64,000 bases of DNA from Paracoccaceae bacterium (GTDB lineage Bacteria > Pseudomonadota > Alphaproteobacteria > Rhodobacterales > Rhodobacteraceae). The DNA lies in NCBI GenBank assembly GCA_020622085.1, contig JAHRYM010000001.1:1963620-2027619 (forward strand). The letters run 5' to 3'. The notes below the pieces were generated by a model. That model saw nothing but the letters and a program-made list of their open reading frames with translations. It ran no database searches and had not been told where the DNA came from. The position numbers and the translations under genes are program-made. This document shows, one piece after another, positions 25,917-35,076 of the stretch. Position 1 is the stretch's first letter, and the number at the start of each line of letters is the position of its first letter.

Positions 25917-26735
25917 TTATGCCTTTTCCTGCGCCCGGGCGCGTCTGCGCTCAAGTGCTGCCTTTGTCAGAATGACCGTCACCACGATGGTGATCAGCAC
26001 GACCGAGATGGCCGCGATCGCCGGGTCGATGTTGTCGCGCAAGCCCATCCACATCAGCCGCGGCAGCGTCACCGCATTGACCGAGGTGATGAACAGCGTC
26101 ACGCCGATTTCTTCCCAGGACAGGACGAAGGTCAGGAACAGCGCCGTCAGGATGCCGAAGCGGATATTGGGCAGGATCACGCGGGTGATGCGGGTGAAAA
26201 GCCCCGCCCCCATGCTGCGCGCCGCAAGGTCGATCCGGCGATCGACCTGCGCCAGTGCGACCGAGATCAGCACCACGGCAAAGGGTGCGATCATCACCGC
26301 ATGCGCCAGCGCAACGCCCGCCCATGTGTCATAGGCGATGAAACTGTTCATCTTCGACAGCGTGATGAGAAAGAAGTAAAGCGTCAGCGCCGACACCACG
26401 GGCGGCGCCACCATCGGCAAGAGAGCCAGCCCCATCAACAATCCGGCAAAGCGCGGCTGCAACATCCAGATGCCCAGGCTGAACAGAAGCGCGAGCCCCG
26501 TGGCCACGACCGAGGCCACCACGCCGATACGGATCGAAAGCCACGCGCCCTGTGCCCAGGCGGGATTGTCGATCAGCGCCCGGTAATGGCGCAGCGACCA
26601 TTCCGCATCGGGCACCGACAAGTAGCGCGTCGGCGTGAAGCTGACCGGGATCACCGCGATCAAGGGCATCATCAGGAAGACGGCGACAAGGGCTGCGAGC
26701 GTCGCAGCCAGGGGTCCGGGGCGCAGCACGGTCAT
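25917..26735 (-). CDS. ABC importer A, permease 2 (PotC-like)
   Basis: 272-aa inner-membrane permease of the spermidine/putrescine/opine type. About six hydrophobic segments are visible, and the EAA loop that docks on the ATPase is the region DLAARSMGAGLFTRITRVILPNI. MPLIAVIPVSFTPTRYLS at the start and FVLSWEEIGVTLFI near the end are typical of PotC partners. Its ATG overlaps the stop of permease 1 (ATGA), so the two are coupled. It works with the permease, ATPase and binding-protein genes upstream on the same strand. Confidence 0.9.
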   Translation of the reverse strand: MTVLRPGPLAATLAALVAVFLMMPLIAVIPVSFTPTRYLSVPDAEWSLRHYRALIDNPAWAQGAWLSIRIGVVASVVATGLALLFSLGIWMLQPRFAGLLMGLALLPMVAPPVVSALTLYFFLITLSKMNSFIAYDTWAGVALAHAVMIAPFAVVLISVALAQVDRRIDLAARSMGAGLFTRITRVILPNIRFGILTALFLTFVLSWEEIGVTLFITSVNAVTLPRLMWMGLRDNIDPAIAAISVVLITIVVTVILTKAALERRRARAQEKA

Positions 26736-27553
26736 TTCGATGCCCCCTGCCTGACCTGCCGCATCATCGCAGCAAGAAGGATGCCGACGCCCGCCATCAG
26801 GATCACGCTGATCGCCGCGCCAAGGCCCCAGTCCGGGCTCTGGAAGATGCGCAGGTAGATCAGTTCGGCAACCATCACGCTGCGCCCGCCGCCAAGGATC
26901 GCCGGCGTGATGAAGAAGCCCAGCGCAAAGACGAAGACCACAAGCCCCGCGCCCAGGATGCCGGGCCTGGTCATGGGCACGAAGACCTGCCAGAAGATCC
27001 GCGCGCGACCGGCGCCCATGCCGCGTGCCGCCATCAGAACGCGTTCGTCAAGGTTGCGCATGGAGGAGGCCAGCGGAAACACCGCGAAGGGGATCAGGAA
27101 ATGCGTCATCCCGACAATGACGCCAAATTCGTTGCGCACCAGCGTCAGCGGTTCCGACAGGATGCCAAGCGACTGAAGCCAGGTGTTGATCAGCCCCTTG
27201 TTCGACAGAAGCGCAAGCCAGCCGAAGGCCCGGGTGAGCACCGAGATCCAGAACGGGATCAGGATGCACAGCTCCACCACCAGCCGCTGAAGGGGACTGC
27301 CCCGCACCCAGAGCAGCGTCACGACATAGGCGCCCGTGACGGCCCCCGCCGTCACCGCCGCGCAGATCCGCAGGGTGCGCCAGAAGACGGTCAGCACCAG
27401 CGGATCGCCCAGGGCCGCCTTGTATTGCCCAAGGCCCGGCTCGGGCAGGGTCACGCTCCAGCGGATGATGCCGAGGAATGGCACCAGATAGGTTGCCACC
27501 AGAAACAGCAGCAGGGGGCCGATCAGCAGCAGGAAGCGCGAGGACTGTTTCAT
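26732..27553 (-). CDS. ABC importer A, permease 1 (PotB-like)
   Basis: 273 aa with an N-terminal span (LLLIGPLLLFLVATYLVPFL) and further segments. ILIPFWISVLTRAFGWLALL and the EAA-type MAARGMGAGRARIFWQVFVP loop mark it as the PotB partner. A GC-rich hairpin (CCCCGC / GCGGGG, 27588-27608) in the 94-bp gap behind the binding-protein gene may lower permease expression relative to the binding protein. The ribosome site before ATG 27553 is weak. Confidence 0.9.
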   Translation of the reverse strand: MKQSSRFLLLIGPLLLFLVATYLVPFLGIIRWSVTLPEPGLGQYKAALGDPLVLTVFWRTLRICAAVTAGAVTGAYVVTLLWVRGSPLQRLVVELCILIPFWISVLTRAFGWLALLSNKGLINTWLQSLGILSEPLTLVRNEFGVIVGMTHFLIPFAVFPLASSMRNLDERVLMAARGMGAGRARIFWQVFVPMTRPGILGAGLVVFVFALGFFITPAILGGGRSVMVAELIYLRIFQSPDWGLGAAISVILMAGVGILLAAMMRQVRQGASK

Positions 27554-27647
27554 CGGGGGCTTTCGGGCGGGCTTTTGGAGATGCCATCCCCGCGCGCGGA
27601 CGGCGGGGGTGGCGATGGTTCAGGCCGCAAGTCAGGCCCGGACGGCG

Positions 27648-28763
27648 TCAGGCCGAAATGATCTTGAGGTATTCGTCCAGCGCCGGGCCGTAGTTGGTTT
27701 CATACCACCCCATGTCGAGCGGGATCTGCACCGCGAAGTTCGCCGGATCCACGGGGTTGTAGCGCGCCTCCTCGGGCGGCAGCAGCGCATCGGCGGCCGG
27801 GTTCGCGGGCCCCTGCCCCAGCATCTTGAACATGATCACCTGCTTGGCGGGATCCTGCGCCGAGGCGATGAACTTCATCGCGTTTTCCTTGCCGCCGGGA
27901 TTGCCCTTGATCACCGCCATCGCGCCCGGCGCGATCAGGCCCTGATCCCAGATGAACTTCACGTCGCCGCCCGAATCCGTCTCGATCAGCTTGGCGCGGG
28001 TCGACCAGATCAGCGCCATCGACGCCTCGCCATTCAGCAGGATCGACTGGCTTTCCGAACCGCCGCCCCAATAGGCAACCACGTTGTCCTTGAACGCCGC
28101 GAGCTTGTCATGCGCGCGCTTGAGGTCGAGCGGGTAAAGCTTGTCGGGCGCCACGCCATCGGCCAGAAGTGCGGCCTCCCACATGCCCGCGCCCCATTTG
28201 TAAAGCGACCGCTTGCCGGGGAATTTCTCGACATCGAAGAAATCGGCCATGTTCTTCGGCGGGTTGTCCCCGAATTTCTTGGCGTCATAGGCGATGATGT
28301 AGCTGTAGAAATAGCTCGACGCCGAATGTTCCCAGCCAAACCCGTCGCGCATCTTCGTCTTGTCGACCACCGCGTAGTCGATCGGCTCGATCATGCCCTT
28401 CTTGCCCAGCGCCTCGGCCGAGAACGGGTCGGCATCCACGATGTCCCAGGCGGGCTTGCCGCTTTCGACCTGCGCCGCGATCGCGCCTTCGGTCGGCCCC
28501 GATCCGTCCTGCTTCACGGTGATGCCGGTTTCAGCCAGGAAGGCCTGACCATAGGCCGCGTCATAGGCCGCGCCCGCATCGCCGCCCCAATTGACGAAGA
28601 CCAGCTCGCCGCCTTGCGCAAAAGCCGCGGTGCCACGCAGGCCCAGCACGGTGGTGCCCAGAAGGGCCGCAGCCATCTGGGTGAAGCCGCGCCGGGAAAT
28701 CTCGCCCCGCGCCGCGCGGAGCTTCAGGATTTCGACCTGGTCCTTCAGAAAGTGTTCATGCAT
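27648..28763 (-). CDS. ABC importer A, periplasmic-binding protein (PotD-like, Tat signal)
   Basis: 371-aa solute-binding protein. After a hydrophilic N-terminal tail, the SRRGFTQMAAALLG segment is a twin-arginine signal, cleaved near AFA|QGG, so it is probably exported folded. The mature domain starts ELVFVNWGGDAGAAYDAAYG and includes DIVDADPFSAEAL, AWRP-like WEAALLADG and MALIWSTRAK, typical of the PotD/spermidine-putrescine-like group. ATG 28763 is preferred over 28769 because the GGGAG box is seven bases away; for 28769 it would be only one. The ligand is unknown; polyamine-like or guanidino compounds fit the context. Confidence 0.9.
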   Translation of the reverse strand: MHEHFLKDQVEILKLRAARGEISRRGFTQMAAALLGTTVLGLRGTAAFAQGGELVFVNWGGDAGAAYDAAYGQAFLAETGITVKQDGSGPTEGAIAAQVESGKPAWDIVDADPFSAEALGKKGMIEPIDYAVVDKTKMRDGFGWEHSASSYFYSYIIAYDAKKFGDNPPKNMADFFDVEKFPGKRSLYKWGAGMWEAALLADGVAPDKLYPLDLKRAHDKLAAFKDNVVAYWGGGSESQSILLNGEASMALIWSTRAKLIETDSGGDVKFIWDQGLIAPGAMAVIKGNPGGKENAMKFIASAQDPAKQVIMFKMLGQGPANPAADALLPPEEARYNPVDPANFAVQIPLDMGWYETNYGPALDEYLKIISA

Positions 28764-28827
28764 TGTCATTCTCCCGGTTGTGCTTGTCGTTGCAGGTTTG
28801 CCGCCCGGGCAGGACCGGGCGGGATCG

Positions 28828-29919
28828 TCACAGCAGAAAGCCGCGCGTCTCGGGCCAGACGGCCCAGACAGGCGTGCCCGGCCCAATCCCCGACGGAAGC
28901 TCGGCAGTGGGCAGGATCAGCGTCAGCCCGGCGCCGCCCGGCGTGCAAAGCGCCAGCCGGGTTTCGGCACCAAGATAGGTCAGGTGGTCAATCCGCGCCG
29001 CCACCGCATTGCCCGTATCGGGGCGCGACAGATGCAGCCGGATGTATTCGGGCCGGATCGCAAGGCTGTTGGCCCCCGCCAGATGCCCGGCAGCGGGCGC
29101 GCGCAGCACCTGACCTTCGAACCGGCCACCGGCGCCCTGGGCATCCGACGACAGGTCGGCCAGCGGCAGGATGTTGATATCGCCCAGGAACTCGGCCACG
29201 AAACGGCTCGCGGGGCGTTCATAGACCTCGCGCGGGGCGGCGATCTGCTGCAGCCGGCCCTTTTCAAATATGGCGATGCGTGTCGACAGTGCCAGTGCCT
29301 CGGACTGGTCATGGGTGACGAAGACGAAGGTGGTGCCGGTTTCCTGATGCAGGCGGCGCATTTCGTCCTGCATCTGGCCACGCAGGTTCTTGTCGAGCGC
29401 CGAGAACGGCTCATCCAGCAGTAGAACCGGCGGCTGATAGATCAGGGCGCGTGCAAGTGCCACACGCTGCTGCTGGCCGCCGGACAGTCCTGCGGGCCGC
29501 TTGTGCCCATGCCCGCCCAGGCCCACCATCTCGATGATCCCCGACACCCGGCGCCGGATCTCGGCCGCGGGCCGTTTCTGCACCTTCAGCGGAAAGGCGA
29601 TGTTTTCCTCGACCGTCATGTGCGGAAACAGCGCATATCCCTGAAAGACCATGCCAAAGGCGCGTTCTTCGGCCGGGGTCGCGGTCATGTCGCGCCCATC
29701 AAGCGTGAGCCGCCCGCTTGTCGGCGCCTCGAAGCCCGACAGGATCATCAGGAAGGTGGTCTTGCCCGATCCCGATGGCCCCAGAAGCGTGAGGAACTCT
29801 CCGCGTCCGACGGTCAGGGAAATATCCGACAGCGCCGTGAAGGCCCCGAATGTCTTGCCGACACCCGTCGCGCCGATTTCAGCGGCCCTGTTCCGTGTGG
29901 CCTTGATGTCTTCGACCAT
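28828..29919 (-). CDS. ABC importer A, ATPase (PotA-like)
   Basis: 363-aa ATP-binding subunit. Walker A LLGPSGSGKTTFLMIL, Q-loop MVFQGYALFPHMTVEENIAF, signature [15 protein letters not shown], Walker B PVLLLDEPFSALD and switch His VFVTHDQSEAL are all intact. Residues after about 240 form the TOBE regulatory domain. GGAGG precedes ATG 29919. It is the first gene of importer A; its promoter lies in 29920-30018, where direct repeats suggest control by LysR regulator 1 encoded just upstream on the same strand. Confidence 0.94.
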   Translation of the reverse strand: MVEDIKATRNRAAEIGATGVGKTFGAFTALSDISLTVGRGEFLTLLGPSGSGKTTFLMILSGFEAPTSGRLTLDGRDMTATPAEERAFGMVFQGYALFPHMTVEENIAFPLKVQKRPAAEIRRRVSGIIEMVGLGGHGHKRPAGLSGGQQQRVALARALIYQPPVLLLDEPFSALDKNLRGQMQDEMRRLHQETGTTFVFVTHDQSEALALSTRIAIFEKGRLQQIAAPREVYERPASRFVAEFLGDINILPLADLSSDAQGAGGRFEGQVLRAPAAGHLAGANSLAIRPEYIRLHLSRPDTGNAVAARIDHLTYLGAETRLALCTPGGAGLTLILPTAELPSGIGPGTPVWAVWPETRGFLL

Positions 29920-29960
29920 GCATTCCTCCGCTGCGGGGTGATGCTAGGGTGTCGCGGTCG

Positions 29961-30005
29961 CATCCGGCAAACGAATTGTTTTCGCCACATCGGCAAACGA
30001 AATTG
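29961..30005 (-). promoter_or_regulatory. Direct-repeat operator candidate before importer A
   Basis: CGGCAAACGAATTG (29965-29978) is repeated as CGGCAAACGAAATTG (29991-30005), start to start 26 bp apart, in the 99-bp gap between LysR gene 1 and the importer A ATPase gene. Each copy is preceded by CAT. This is a plausible binding array for the LysR regulator. Confidence 0.5.
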
Positions 30006-30018
30006 CTCGGTCCGGCGT

Positions 30019-30903
30019 TCAGTCCATTGGCAGTTCGGCCGCCATCCAGCTGCGAAAGGCCGCAACGGCGGGGTTTGCGGCCTTTTCCGGCGGCACCACC
30101 AGAAAGTAGGACCGCGGCGAACGGATGGCGAGGTCGAAGGGCCGCACCAGAAGCCCGCGCGCCATCGCCTCGTGGCTGATGAATTCGTCGCCCATCGCCA
30201 TCCCCTGCGAGGCCACCATCGCCGAATAGACCAGATTCATGTCGGAAAACCGCTGCCCCGTCCGCGCTACATCCTCGGGCAGGCCGGCCAGCCGGAACCA
30301 GTTCACCCAGTCATCGAATCCGATCAGGTGCAGAAGGTTCGCCTGCATCACTCCGGCCGGATCGGGCAGGCCATCCAGCCGGTTCAGCAGTGCCGGGCTG
30401 CAAAGCGGCGTGAACTCCACCTCTTTCAGCAGCTCGACCTCCATATCCGGCTGGTTGCCCAGGCCGAAGGCGATGAACAGGTCGACGTCGGGGTTGCTGA
30501 CATCATCCAGCCGACGCGGCGTGACCAGCGACAAGACCACATCGGGGCAGGTTTCGCGGAAGCGGCCGACCTTGGGGCAAAGCCAGTTCGAGGCAAAGCC
30601 CGGCGGGCAACTGACGGTCAGCGTGCCCGTCACCCCGCGCCCCGCCTGACGCGACGCCGATCCCGCGATGACCGAAAGCGCCCGGCGCACATCCTCGGCA
30701 TAGGCCTGCCCCTGCGGCGTGAGCTCCGCCCGGGTTCCGACGCGGTTCATCAGCCGGAAGCCAAGATCGCGCTCCAGCAGCCGCAACTGATGGCTGACCG
30801 CGCTGCGCGTCAGGTGCAGTTCGTCCGCCGCCTGCCAGACGGTGCCGTGCCGGGCAAAGCTTTCCAGCGCCCGCAGCGCCTGTGTCGACGGGATCCGCGT
30901 CAT
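30019..30903 (-). CDS. LysR-family transcriptional regulator 1
   Basis: 294 aa. The winged helix-turn-helix is at residues about 5-62 (QALRALESFARHGTVWQAADELHLTRSAVSHQLRLLERDLG), a GcvA-like N-terminus; the effector-binding domain follows from about 92 (LTVSCPPGFASNWLCPKVGRF). It is divergent from the amidohydrolase operon (start 31079) and immediately upstream of ABC importer A on its own strand. It therefore probably controls both, in response to a substrate of the importer or hydrolase. ATG 30903 has a G-rich ribosome site. Confidence 0.93.
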   Translation of the reverse strand: MTRIPSTQALRALESFARHGTVWQAADELHLTRSAVSHQLRLLERDLGFRLMNRVGTRAELTPQGQAYAEDVRRALSVIAGSASRQAGRGVTGTLTVSCPPGFASNWLCPKVGRFRETCPDVVLSLVTPRRLDDVSNPDVDLFIAFGLGNQPDMEVELLKEVEFTPLCSPALLNRLDGLPDPAGVMQANLLHLIGFDDWVNWFRLAGLPEDVARTGQRFSDMNLVYSAMVASQGMAMGDEFISHEAMARGLLVRPFDLAIRSPRSYFLVVPPEKAANPAVAAFRSWMAAELPMD

Positions 30904-31078
30904 CTTCCCCCCATCGCCCCTTCAGGGGCTTTGAGGTATCATAGGCACAAGCCCGCGCTTCGCGCCAGCCTTGGTGAAAAGCATTTGCCGACGCAGACAA
31001 AAGGTTTCACTTTCGCCGCGCCCTTCGGCCCGTGTAGCCATAGGGGCAGGCCCATGCCCGCCAGACCAGGAGGCCGCC

Positions 31079-32689
31079 TTGCCAGCACAGCCCCGTTCAG
31101 ACGTCCCGCCGCTTTCCGCAGCCCAGGCCACGGCGAGCGACCATGTCACGGCCCGCGCCGCCGACCTGTCCAACTGGTGCGCGACGATCTTCGACCATGG
31201 CGAGACCGCCTGGCGCGAATACCGCTCTGCCGCCTGGTATGTCGAACGGTTGCGCGCCGAAGGATTCACCGTCGAGGAAGGATCGGGCGGCATGCCCACC
31301 GCCTTTTGCGCCGAATGGCACAACGGCGATGGCCCGGTCATCGGCATGTATGCCGAATATGACGGCATCCCCGGCAATTGTCAGGCGGCCTCAACCCGGC
31401 GCGAACCGCGCAAGGGGCTGGGCTATCAGGCGGGCGGCCATACCGACCCGCATTCCGGCCTTGGCATGGCGGGGCTTGGCGGCTTGCTCGCCACCAAGGC
31501 GGCGATGGAGAAGCACGGCATCAGGGGCGGCCTGCGCTTTACCGGGGAACCGGCCGAAAAGGTGCGCGGGTCCAAACCGATCCATGCCGCAAAGGGCTAT
31601 TACGACGGGCTGGCCGCGATCCTGTCCTTCCATCCGTTCTACATGCTGCCGATGTGCAATACCGTCCGCTGGGATACGCATTGCGGCGCCGGCTGGTCGA
31701 TGATCTACCGCTTCATCTGCGACGCGCCCGAAGGCTGGGGCCGGCACGATGGCGCCCCCATCCCGCAGGCCCATTCGGCAGTGCGGGCGCCGGGCGCCAA
31801 CGACGCACTGAACCTCATGTTCCTGACCTCCAAATCCTTGCGCGATTCGATGCTGCCGCATCAGGGCGGATGGTCGATATCCGAGGCGATCCTCACCGCC
31901 GGTCAGGCGACCGCCGACAACCTGCCCGCCGGGCTGGCCGAAATCCAGTACATGATGCGGGTGCCGACGATTGCCATGGCCGATCAGGTGACGGCCGTTC
32001 TGGACCGCAATGCCGAAGCCGCCGCCGCCATGACCGGCTGCCGCTGGGAAAGGCACTGGGTCTGCAAGTCGCGCCCCGGCCTTGCCAACCACGCCATCGC
32101 CCGCACCGTCTGGGAAGCGATGCAGTCGGTCGGCGCCCCGTTCTGGGACGAGGGCGCCAAACGGATCGCGCGCGAAATCCAGACGAACCTGGGCCTTGAG
32201 CCCATGGAAGAGCCGTTCATCCCGCAGATGTCGCAACTGATCGCCCCCGAAGCTGCCGAGGCGATCCTGCGCCGTGACCTGCCGCCCAGCCAGACACACT
32301 CCACCTCGGACGACTACACCGACATGTGCTGGCATGCGCCTACCGCGCGGTTCTATGTCGCGCGTCCCGCGCTTCGGGGTCCGGACGGCTACGCCTATCC
32401 GGCCTGGGTGATGAACGCGCTGGGCGGCATCCCGGCGACGATCGACCCGATGGTGCAGACGGCGGCGAAGATTCTCGCCCTTTCGGCGCTGCGGCTTCTG
32501 GAAGACCCGGCTGCGCGCGATGCGGCGATGGCCGAATTCCGCGACCGGACGGGCGGCGGCACAGGTGGCAGCACCTGGCTTCCACCGCAATGCGACTACG
32601 CACCCCCGATCCACTTCCGCTGGCCCGAATATGTGACAACCCCGCGCGGGCAGGACTGGTGGATCCCTTCCGCCATGCCCGGAGCCTGA
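31079..32689 (+). CDS. M20D-like amidohydrolase (AbgB-type) with altered metal motif
   Basis: 536 aa. The start is a TTG at 31079, five bases after a full AGGAGG; the open frame extends upstream but without protein-like sequence or ribosome site. The layout follows aminobenzoyl-glutamate hydrolase subunit B: FAAEWHNGDGPVIGMYAEYDGIPG, LGLGMAGLGGLLATKAAMEKHGI, FTGEPAEKVRGSK and TSDDYTDMCWHAPTARFYVA. Odd points: the M20 motif HxCGH reads GHTDPH, and the catalytic Glu-Glu pair appears as PAEK, so the metal centre or chemistry may differ from standard M20 enzymes. It is the first gene of an operon with an amidinotransferase-fold enzyme (14 bp) and an FAD oxidase. LysR 1 is divergent. Confidence 0.82.
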   Translation: MPAQPRSDVPPLSAAQATASDHVTARAADLSNWCATIFDHGETAWREYRSAAWYVERLRAEGFTVEEGSGGMPTAFCAEWHNGDGPVIGMYAEYDGIPGNCQAASTRREPRKGLGYQAGGHTDPHSGLGMAGLGGLLATKAAMEKHGIRGGLRFTGEPAEKVRGSKPIHAAKGYYDGLAAILSFHPFYMLPMCNTVRWDTHCGAGWSMIYRFICDAPEGWGRHDGAPIPQAHSAVRAPGANDALNLMFLTSKSLRDSMLPHQGGWSISEAILTAGQATADNLPAGLAEIQYMMRVPTIAMADQVTAVLDRNAEAAAAMTGCRWERHWVCKSRPGLANHAIARTVWEAMQSVGAPFWDEGAKRIAREIQTNLGLEPMEEPFIPQMSQLIAPEAAEAILRRDLPPSQTHSTSDDYTDMCWHAPTARFYVARPALRGPDGYAYPAWVMNALGGIPATIDPMVQTAAKILALSALRLLEDPAARDAAMAEFRDRTGGGTGGSTWLPPQCDYAPPIHFRWPEYVTTPRGQDWWIPSAMPGA

Positions 32690-32703
32690 CAAAGGAGGCA
32701 ATG

Positions 32704-33627
32704 ATGAACGCACCCGCCCGCAGTGAGCCCTTCAGCCTGCGTCGCCGCGACCCCAGGGGCGGCACCAAACCGCTGGCCAACTGGGGTTTTCGCAACGAAA
32801 CCGACCGGCTGACCGACGTGCTTCTGGGCAGCCCCGCGCATCTGCGGCACCTGTCGACCAGCTCGCTTTCGCGCAAGCACCTGCGCGAGGCGCCCTGCAA
32901 CATCCAGGTGGCCCAGGCCCAGCATGCCGAACTGGTCGCCGCCTACCAGCACTTCGGCGTCAAGATCCACATGCACGAACCGACGCCGGAATTGCCGATG
33001 CAGGTCTATTCCCGCGACAGCAGCGTGATGACCCCCTACGGCGCCTTCATCACGGCGATGGCGAACTGGTGGCGGCGTGGCGAGAATTATGCCGCTATCC
33101 GCACCTATGAACAGCTTGGCATCCCGATCTATGACATGGTGACGGCGGGCACCTTCGAAGGCGGCGACTTCAACGTGATCGAGGAAGGCTGCGTGCTGAT
33201 CGGTTGCGGCGGCGCCCGCACCCAGGAAGAAGGCGCCCGCCAGGTGCAGGAGTGGTTCGACAAGGAAGGCTGGGAAACCCGGCTTGCCTTCATCGACGAA
33301 TACTACGTCCATATCGACCTGATGGTGGTGCCGATCGCACCGAAGCTGACCGCCGTCTGCGAAACCTGCACCGAGCCCGGCATCGTCGACTGGCTGAAAT
33401 CCAAGGGCCATGAAATCATCGACGTGCCCTTCCAGGACACGATGGCGCTGGGGTGCAATTTCATGTCGCTGGGCGGGGACCGGGTTATCGCGCCAACCTC
33501 GTCAAAGGTTCTGATTTCACAATTGCGCGCCCGTGGATTCGAGGTTGCAGCGGTCGATATGACGGAAATATCCAAAACCGGCGGCGGTATCCACTGCATG
33601 GCGCAGGCGCTCAGGCGGGAAGGATGA
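32704..33627 (+). CDS. Amidinotransferase / dimethylargininase-family enzyme
   Basis: 307 aa of the guanidino-group-modifying superfamily (arginine deiminase, DDAH, amidinotransferase). Core motifs: YSRDSSVMTPYGAF, FEGGDFNVI (substrate-guanidinium Asp/Glu), YVHIDLMVVPI (catalytic His) and SKTGGGIHCMAQALRRE with the nucleophile Cys298. It would attack a guanidino compound through a Cys amidino adduct. AAGGAGG sits five bases before ATG 32704 (ATG 32701 is only two away). It is coupled to the downstream FAD oxidase by an ATGA overlap. DDAH-like hydrolysis (citrulline formation) is the closest guess; the creatine and arginine context fits any member of the group. Confidence 0.85.
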   Translation: MNAPARSEPFSLRRRDPRGGTKPLANWGFRNETDRLTDVLLGSPAHLRHLSTSSLSRKHLREAPCNIQVAQAQHAELVAAYQHFGVKIHMHEPTPELPMQVYSRDSSVMTPYGAFITAMANWWRRGENYAAIRTYEQLGIPIYDMVTAGTFEGGDFNVIEEGCVLIGCGGARTQEEGARQVQEWFDKEGWETRLAFIDEYYVHIDLMVVPIAPKLTAVCETCTEPGIVDWLKSKGHEIIDVPFQDTMALGCNFMSLGGDRVIAPTSSKVLISQLRARGFEVAAVDMTEISKTGGGIHCMAQALRREG

Positions 33628-35012
33628 CCCGGCAGGAGCCACCCGCCCCGGAGGGGGTCACCGCCCTGCTTGACCGGCTTGCAGAGCTTCTTGGCCCCCA
33701 GGGCTGTCTGACGGGTGACCGCATCCCGGAAGGGGCGCGCAGCGATGCAAGCCGCAGCGGCCGCAACCTGCCGCTGGCGGTCTTGCGGCCCGCGACCGTC
33801 GAGCAGGTTTCACGGGCGCTGGCGCTCTGCCATGCGGCGGGCCAGCCCGTCGTGCCGCAGGGCGGCATGACGGGGCTTGCGGGCGGCGCAAACCCGCGCA
33901 CGGGCGACATCGCGCTTTCACTCCAGCGCCTGACCGGGATCGAGGAGATCGATCCCGAGGCGGCAACCATGACCCTCAAGGCCGGCACCGTTCTGCAATC
34001 CGCGCAGGAAGCGGCGGCGGCGGCCGGCTTCCTTTTTCCGGTGGACCTGGGCGCACGCGGTAGCTGCACGGTGGGCGGCAATATCGCCACCAATGCCGGT
34101 GGCCTGCGCGTGATCCGCGACGGCATGACCCGCGACAACCTGCTGGGGCTGGAGGCGGTGCTTGCCGATGGCACGGTGCTGTCGAACCTTGGCAAGACGG
34201 TGAAGAACAACACCGGCTATGACCTGCGCCACCTGCTTGCGGGATCCGAGGGCACATTGGGCGTGATCACGCGCGCGGTGTTCCGGCTCCGCCCCCTGCC
34301 CCGCGCCCGTTCCACGGCGCTGTGCGCGCTGGGAAATTATGCCGATGTGCTGGCCCTGCTCGCGCTGGCGCGGACCGACCTGCCGGGGCTCTCGGCCTTC
34401 GAGGCGATGTGGCAGGACTATTTCGCGCTGAACCAGAGGCTTGCGGGATTGCGGCTCTTTGCCGAGCCGCCTCCCTTCGCCGTGATCGTGGAAGTGCAGT
34501 CCGACACGATTGCCTTGCAGGGCTTTCTGGAACGTGCCTTCGACGAAGGGCTTATCGCAGATGCGCTGCTGGCCCAGACAGAATCCCAGGCGCAGGATTT
34601 CTGGACCCTGCGCGATGGCCACGCCATGGACAACCACCTGCCCGGCCTGATCAATCTTGATGTGAGCATCTCCGTGGGGCGGCTTGACGATTTCGCCCGC
34701 GCCTGCCGGTCGGCGCTGCTGGCGCGCTTTCCCGGCGCGCATGTGTCGTTCTTCGGTCATGTCGGCGACAGCAACCTGCATGTCGCGGTGGCCTTTCCGG
34801 ACGGCGTCGAGGACAAGGACCATGCGGCGGACGACATCGCCTATGGCCTTGTGCGCGACCTTGGCGGCTCGATTTCCGCAGAACACGGGATCGGCACCCT
34901 GAAGCGCGCCTGGCTAGGCCACAGCCGCAGCCCGGCCGAGATCGCCGCCATGCGGGCGATCAAGACGGCGCTGGATGATCGGGGCATCCTGAACCCCGGA
35001 AAGGTTCTCTAG
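33624..35012 (+). CDS. FAD-binding oxidase/dehydrogenase, GlcD / D-2-hydroxyacid type
   Basis: 462 aa with the PCMH-type FAD domain: VLRPATVEQVSRALALCHAAG, PQGGMTGLAGGANP, FPVDLGARGSCTVGGNIATNAGGLRVIRDG and NTGYDLRHLLAGSEGTLGVIT. The C-terminal cap contains SFFGHVGDSNLHVAVAFP (metal/substrate His residues) and SAEHGIGTLKRAWLG. This matches D-lactate, D-2-hydroxyglutarate and glycolate dehydrogenases. Its ATG overlaps the amidinotransferase-family stop, so it is the third gene of this operon. It may oxidise a hydroxy acid released by the other two enzymes, which is inference. Confidence 0.92.
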   Translation: MTRQEPPAPEGVTALLDRLAELLGPQGCLTGDRIPEGARSDASRSGRNLPLAVLRPATVEQVSRALALCHAAGQPVVPQGGMTGLAGGANPRTGDIALSLQRLTGIEEIDPEAATMTLKAGTVLQSAQEAAAAAGFLFPVDLGARGSCTVGGNIATNAGGLRVIRDGMTRDNLLGLEAVLADGTVLSNLGKTVKNNTGYDLRHLLAGSEGTLGVITRAVFRLRPLPRARSTALCALGNYADVLALLALARTDLPGLSAFEAMWQDYFALNQRLAGLRLFAEPPPFAVIVEVQSDTIALQGFLERAFDEGLIADALLAQTESQAQDFWTLRDGHAMDNHLPGLINLDVSISVGRLDDFARACRSALLARFPGAHVSFFGHVGDSNLHVAVAFPDGVEDKDHAADDIAYGLVRDLGGSISAEHGIGTLKRAWLGHSRSPAEIAAMRAIKTALDDRGILNPGKVL

Positions 35013-35035
35013 GACCGTCCCCCCCGGGGCGACAC

Positions 35036-35067
35036 GGGCGGCCGCATCCGCAGCCGCCCAGCCTTTT
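35036..35067 (+). terminator. Terminator after the FAD oxidase gene
   Basis: Stem GGGCGGC / GCCGCCC with a 10-nt loop, followed within a few bases by TTTT, in the 64-bp convergent gap with the importer B ATPase gene. Confidence 0.6.
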
Positions 35068-35076
35068 CCGGTTCGT

